From contig NZ_CP095072.1 of NCBI RefSeq assembly GCF_022919115.1, positions 2,294,001-2,358,000 of the forward strand: a stretch of 64,000 nucleotides of DNA, in the 5' to 3' direction. The DNA is from Gracilibacillus caseinilyticus. GTDB lineage: Bacteria; Bacillota; Bacilli; Bacillales; Amphibacillaceae. Made by a program: the position numbers and the translations under genes. Below the pieces are notes generated by a model. The model made no database searches, was not told where the DNA came from, and worked only from the letters and a program-made list of their open reading frames with translations. The first letter of the stretch is position 1; each line of letters opens with the position of its first letter. Positions 60,778 to 64,000 of the stretch are shown piece after piece.

Positions 60778-63006
60778 GTGCATAAGGAGATGAAAAATTT
60801 ATTAGGGATACTGGTGCTGATTACAGCTATCTATTATTTACTGTTGACCTTGTTGGAAGCGGAGTCCCTTCTACGTGATGTCCTGTCGATAGCTGTGCCG
60901 GTAGTGGCCGTATCCATAAGTGGCAGATGGATTTATCAAGCATACCGCCAATCGGATCAAATCCAGCGACGATTTTGGATGTGGATAGGCTTATCGCTGG
61001 CAGCATTTGTGGCAGCAAACCTAATCTGGCTTTTCGAAATACTCGTGAGTGGAGAAAATAGTTTTCCAGCTCTGTCTTTGGTAGCCTGGTTTGCAGCATA
61101 CAGTCTGTTATTGCTTGCCGTTTTACATAAAATTAAATTGATCGAAACGGATGTGTCGACGAGTCCGTTTTTGTTCAATATTTTCATCTTTATGATTTTT
61201 ATCACCGTTATTTGTATTCATTATCTTTTTCAACCGGTTATTTTTTACGCGGATCATTCGTTGTGGTTACAGGGAATTATTATTGCTTTACAGGTTTGCT
61301 TATTAGTAATCATGTTCGGCATTACGACATTATACTATTTAATCTTGTTCAGTAAGCAAAGAGGGGCCATGACATTCTTAATCGCTGGTGTTTTTTTTCA
61401 TATCTTGGCGATTATGTTATTGGTGATTGCAGAAATGAATCAATGGAAGGCTTGGTATGATCTTATTGATGCATTATGGTTATTTTCCTTGCTCTTGATT
61501 GGTACCTCAGCGAAACTGACACATCTTCAGCTACCAACTATGGATTGGAATCGCTTCAAAAATGAAGAACGAAAGGTTACTTTTTTTCCTTATTTATCGG
61601 TGTTAGTCCTTATGCTGTTCTTGTTGCAAAGTTATCACTGGGAATGGAATGCGCTTAGCATCGGCTTAATGATTGTCTTTATCATGCTGGTAGCAAGGCA
61701 GCTGTTGGTGATGAAAAAGAATACACAACTGGTTCGCGAATACCGTTATCTTGCTTATCATGATGCATTAACCGGATTAAAAAATCGTGTCAGTTTTACC
61801 GAAGATTCTAAGAAATTACGTAAAAAGGGTCAGCCGCTTGCTGTTCTGTTAATGGACCTTGATCGCTTCAAGAATATTAATGATAGTCTTGGACATCAGG
61901 CTGGTGATCAAGTCTTGCTTGAAGCGGCGATACGTCTGCGCAAAGTTGTGGAGGGAGGCGCGGAGGTATACAGGATTGGTGGCGATGAGTTTATTATGCT
62001 GGTTCCTCATGCTTCGGTGGAGAAAATGAAGGAAGTATCCAATGCCATTCTGGCTGTCTTTTCCAGTTCTTTTCACCTGGAACAATACGAAGTTAGTCTG
62101 ACGCCCAGTATAGGCATCAGCTTTTATCCGGAAGATGCGTTGACTGAAGAGCAGCTGATGAAGCATGCTGATGCGGCGATGTATCAGGCAAAGCGTCTCG
62201 GTAAGAATCGTTACTACTTTTTTGATGAAGTATTGCACCGACGAATCATGCGTAAGCTGACCTTAGAGATGAAACTAGAAAAGGCAATAGTGGAGGATCA
62301 ATTTACGCTGGTTTATCAGCCGATTGTCCGTCTTGCCTCTGATACGCCGGTTGGGGTGGAAGCATTGGTAAGATGGGATCATCCGACTATGGGGGATGTA
62401 TCGCCAACGGAATTTATTCCGGTTGCAGAGGAAACCGGCCAAATACATAAAATTGGGGAATGGGTTTTACGTAAGGCTTGTCTGGAGATAAAACAGCTGC
62501 ATGAAGCGGGCTACCATGACTTAACCGTGGCCGTGAATGTGTCGCCAAAACAGCTAGAGCGTCGTTTTGTGAAAACAGTGGAAAATGTCTTGGAAGAAAC
62601 CGGATTACCGCCACAATACCTGGAATTAGAAATCATTGAGAGTCTCATGCAAAATATTGATACGTCAAAAATGATACTGCAGTCCTTGCATGATTTAGGA
62701 ATCGGTATTGTGATTGATGATTTCGGCACAGGGTATTCCTCACTCTATCTGCTAAAGGAGCTGCCGATCGATAAATTAAAGATCGATAAACATTTCATTA
62801 AAGGTGTAGAGGACAAAACCAGTTTGGCAATTGTCAAAACAATGGTCGATATTGGTGCCAATCTTCATTTGAAGGTAGTGGCGGAAGGAATCGAAGCGGA
62901 GTGGCAGCGAAATATTTTACATCGTCTGTATTGTGATTATGGACAAGGTTATTATTACTCGGAGCCCGTTTCCTTGAAGGATTTAAAAAAGTATATCCGA
63001 TCATAA
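60778..63006 (+). CDS. Membrane-bound GGDEF-EAL cyclic-di-GMP protein
   Basis: 742 residues from a GTG start. Seven or eight TM helices in the first 300 residues (for example LLGILVLITAIYYLLLTLL, FNIFIFMIFITVICIHYLF) form an unassigned sensor. GGDEF domain: AYHDALTGLKNRVSF, LMDLDRFKNINDSLGHQAGDQ, RIGGDEF at residues 401-405. EAL domain: FTLVYQPIVRL, GVEALVRWDHP with EAL at 528-530, EIIESLM, IDDFGTGYSSLYLLKELPIDKLKID, VVAEGIEAE. Both active sites appear intact, so it may both make and break c-di-GMP. It controls motility or matrix formation. Co-transcribed with the VOC gene, probably. Confidence 0.93.
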   Translation: MHKEMKNLLGILVLITAIYYLLLTLLEAESLLRDVLSIAVPVVAVSISGRWIYQAYRQSDQIQRRFWMWIGLSLAAFVAANLIWLFEILVSGENSFPALSLVAWFAAYSLLLLAVLHKIKLIETDVSTSPFLFNIFIFMIFITVICIHYLFQPVIFYADHSLWLQGIIIALQVCLLVIMFGITTLYYLILFSKQRGAMTFLIAGVFFHILAIMLLVIAEMNQWKAWYDLIDALWLFSLLLIGTSAKLTHLQLPTMDWNRFKNEERKVTFFPYLSVLVLMLFLLQSYHWEWNALSIGLMIVFIMLVARQLLVMKKNTQLVREYRYLAYHDALTGLKNRVSFTEDSKKLRKKGQPLAVLLMDLDRFKNINDSLGHQAGDQVLLEAAIRLRKVVEGGAEVYRIGGDEFIMLVPHASVEKMKEVSNAILAVFSSSFHLEQYEVSLTPSIGISFYPEDALTEEQLMKHADAAMYQAKRLGKNRYYFFDEVLHRRIMRKLTLEMKLEKAIVEDQFTLVYQPIVRLASDTPVGVEALVRWDHPTMGDVSPTEFIPVAEETGQIHKIGEWVLRKACLEIKQLHEAGYHDLTVAVNVSPKQLERRFVKTVENVLEETGLPPQYLELEIIESLMQNIDTSKMILQSLHDLGIGIVIDDFGTGYSSLYLLKELPIDKLKIDKHFIKGVEDKTSLAIVKTMVDIGANLHLKVVAEGIEAEWQRNILHRLYCDYGQGYYYSEPVSLKDLKKYIRS

Positions 63007-63058
63007 TAATGTATCCGATCGGTGTGCATTGTTATAATAGAGGAGGAGGGATGATGAG

Positions 63059-63217
63059 TTGAATTTCTTTAAACGCTTATTTCAACCGGTAAAATGTGCA
63101 ATGTGTGGCAAGAAACCAGTCAAACCCACTTACTATTATAACGATCATGATGAGAAGGTGCCGGTCTGTTTCAAATGCGTAACATACGCAGAGAGACGGG
63201 CTTTTCGAAAAGCGTAG
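63059..63217 (+). CDS. 52-residue zinc-ribbon-like protein
   Basis: A TTG at 63059 stands 8 bases after GGAGGAGGG. The product reads MNFFKRLFQPVKCAMCGKKP, then VKPTYYYNDHDEKVPVCFKC and VTYAERRAFRKA. Two CxxC pairs (CAMC and CFKC) would bind one zinc. The ATG at 63051 in the same region gives only three codons and stops. A terminator follows directly. This is probably a small nucleic-acid or protein-binding ribbon; the family is not recognised. Confidence 0.75.
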   Translation: MNFFKRLFQPVKCAMCGKKPVKPTYYYNDHDEKVPVCFKCVTYAERRAFRKA

Positions 63218-63246
63218 AGTGTTGTTAGAAGCCTCTGCGTTTTTTC
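63212..63246 (+). terminator. Rho-independent terminator
   Basis: GCGTAGAG pairs with CTCTGCGT (with wobbles) across a 13-base loop, then six T. Confidence 0.7.
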
Positions 63247-63298
63247 CTTATACGTCAGGTTTTGTAAACGAAGAATTTGATATAGAGGAGGAATGAAA

Positions 63299-64000
63299 AT
63301 GAAAGCAGTAATAACAAAAGAACCAGGTGGTGCAGATCAACTCACCTATGTTGAACAAAATGATCCAACAGTAGCTTCAGGAGATATGCTAATAGAAGTG
63401 CATGCTACAGCGGTGAATCGTACCGATATTTTAAACCGTGAAGGGAAAATAGGCTATGCGGAGAATCCGATCATTGGCGTCGAGATCGCTGGCGTTGTCG
63501 TAGATCCGAATGGCCATGATCAGTTTACCGTCGGAGAACGTGTGATGGGATTGGTCAACGGTGGTGGGTATGCAGAAAAAGTAGCCATGCCTGTTGATCG
63601 CGCGATGAGTATTCCATCCGATCTTTCGTTTGAACAAGCTGCAGCAATTCCGGAAGTGTTTTTGACCGCCTATCAAACGCTTTATTGGATCGGAAAATTG
63701 CAGAAAAGCGAAACCGTTCTGATTCATGCTGGTGGAAGTGGTGTCGGCACGGCGGCTATTCAACTAGCGAAGAAGCTGTCGAACGCCCGCGTTATCGTAA
63801 CTGCTGGATCGGAAGAGAAAGTAGATTTTTGCAAGAAGCTCGGAGCGGATGTTGCAATCAATTACAAAACACAGGCATTCGAAGAAGAAGTATTACAAGC
63901 AACCGACCAAAAAGGTGCCGATGTCATTCTTGATTTTGTCGGTGCGAGTTACTGGCAGAAAAACTATCGAAGTATCGCTGTTGACGGACGCTGGGTGCTA
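63299..64000 (+). CDS. Quinone-oxidoreductase-like MDR family dehydrogenase (3' partial)
   Basis: The first 234 residues are visible; the gene runs off the right edge. ATG at 63299 behind GAGGAGG. Medium-chain dehydrogenase/reductase: MKAVITKEPGGADQLTYVEQ, ATAVNRTDILNREGK, VGVEIAGVV-like IIGVEIAGVVVDPNG, VMGLVNGGGYAEKVAMP, IPEVFLTAYQTLY, nucleotide site HAGGSGVGTAAIQLAKKL. The absence of zinc ligands (VNRTD instead of a Cys) points to the zeta-crystallin/NADPH:quinone reductase (PIG3-like) branch. Cytosolic, NADPH-dependent reduction of quinones or enones is the likely role. Confidence 0.9.
   Translation, partial: MKAVITKEPGGADQLTYVEQNDPTVASGDMLIEVHATAVNRTDILNREGKIGYAENPIIGVEIAGVVVDPNGHDQFTVGERVMGLVNGGGYAEKVAMPVDRAMSIPSDLSFEQAAAIPEVFLTAYQTLYWIGKLQKSETVLIHAGGSGVGTAAIQLAKKLSNARVIVTAGSEEKVDFCKKLGADVAINYKTQAFEEEVLQATDQKGADVILDFVGASYWQKNYRSIAVDGRWVL

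Overview
The window is 64 kb of low-GC chromosomal DNA with strong AGGAGG-type ribosome binding sites, frequent TTG and GTG starts, catabolite-response (cre) sites, a PurR box pair and typical Bacillaceae genes (ytoQ, htpX, pbuG/ade, SigX-like ECF, DUF2207, DUF1648). Together with several secreted pectin/hemicellulose enzymes this points to a Bacillaceae bacterium, plausibly a halotolerant genus such as Gracilibacillus (inference). No rRNA, tRNA, CRISPR array, prophage or intact insertion sequence was seen.

Layout. 1-3.9 kb: the end of a GH43 glycosidase with two carbohydrate-binding modules, an acyltransferase-like membrane protein, and a frameshifted NERD-domain gene. 3.6-5.4 kb: a 52-bp tandem repeat array, a thioredoxin-fold protein and an SDR dehydrogenase. 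5.6-11.8 kb: an uptake and hydrolysis locus with an NMT1-type ABC transporter, two cytosine-deaminase-like amidohydrolases and a FadR-type GntR regulator; an almost identical 18-bp operator precedes both the transporter and the regulator. 11.9-17.6 kb: a decaying stretch in which three genes carry in-frame stops or frameshifts, plus a PAS-STAS protein and a second repeat array. 17.6-20.5 kb: cysQ and an ECF sigma/anti-sigma pair. 20.6-26.1 kb: surface-polysaccharide precursor genes (LCP ligase, galU, wecB, ugd, a sugar nucleotidyltransferase). 26.2-30.7 kb: purine salvage (ade, NCS2 permease) divergent from an allantoate/carbamoyl amidohydrolase, with a PurR box pair between them. 31-39.9 kb: two paralogous sugar-binding lipoproteins without permeases, two AraC regulators and a PL1 pectate lyase. 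40-46 kb: TM2 protein and a copper amine oxidase operon with permease, small membrane protein and divergent AraC regulator. 46-52.7 kb: housekeeping and stress genes (ytoQ, dus, VTT protein, htpX, DUF218, SDR, GNAT) with repeat arrays 3 and 4. 53-56 kb: a PL11 rhamnogalacturonan lyase with a cre site. 56.2-57.6 kb: SigX-like sigma factor with anti-sigma. 57.7-64 kb: nucleobase permease, polysaccharide deacetylase, VOC protein, GGDEF-EAL protein, a 52-residue zinc-ribbon protein, and the start of a quinone-oxidoreductase-like gene.

The most original signals are (a) a dispersed family of 52-bp tandem repeats, always on the + strand behind a + strand gene, three copies of which end in a hairpin with a conserved loop and compensatory stem changes; and (b) the FadR-operator-controlled heterocycle uptake locus, whose two hydrolases lack catalytic residues expected of cytosine deaminase. 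The purine, pectin and amine loci suggest a scavenger of plant-derived carbon and nitrogen.
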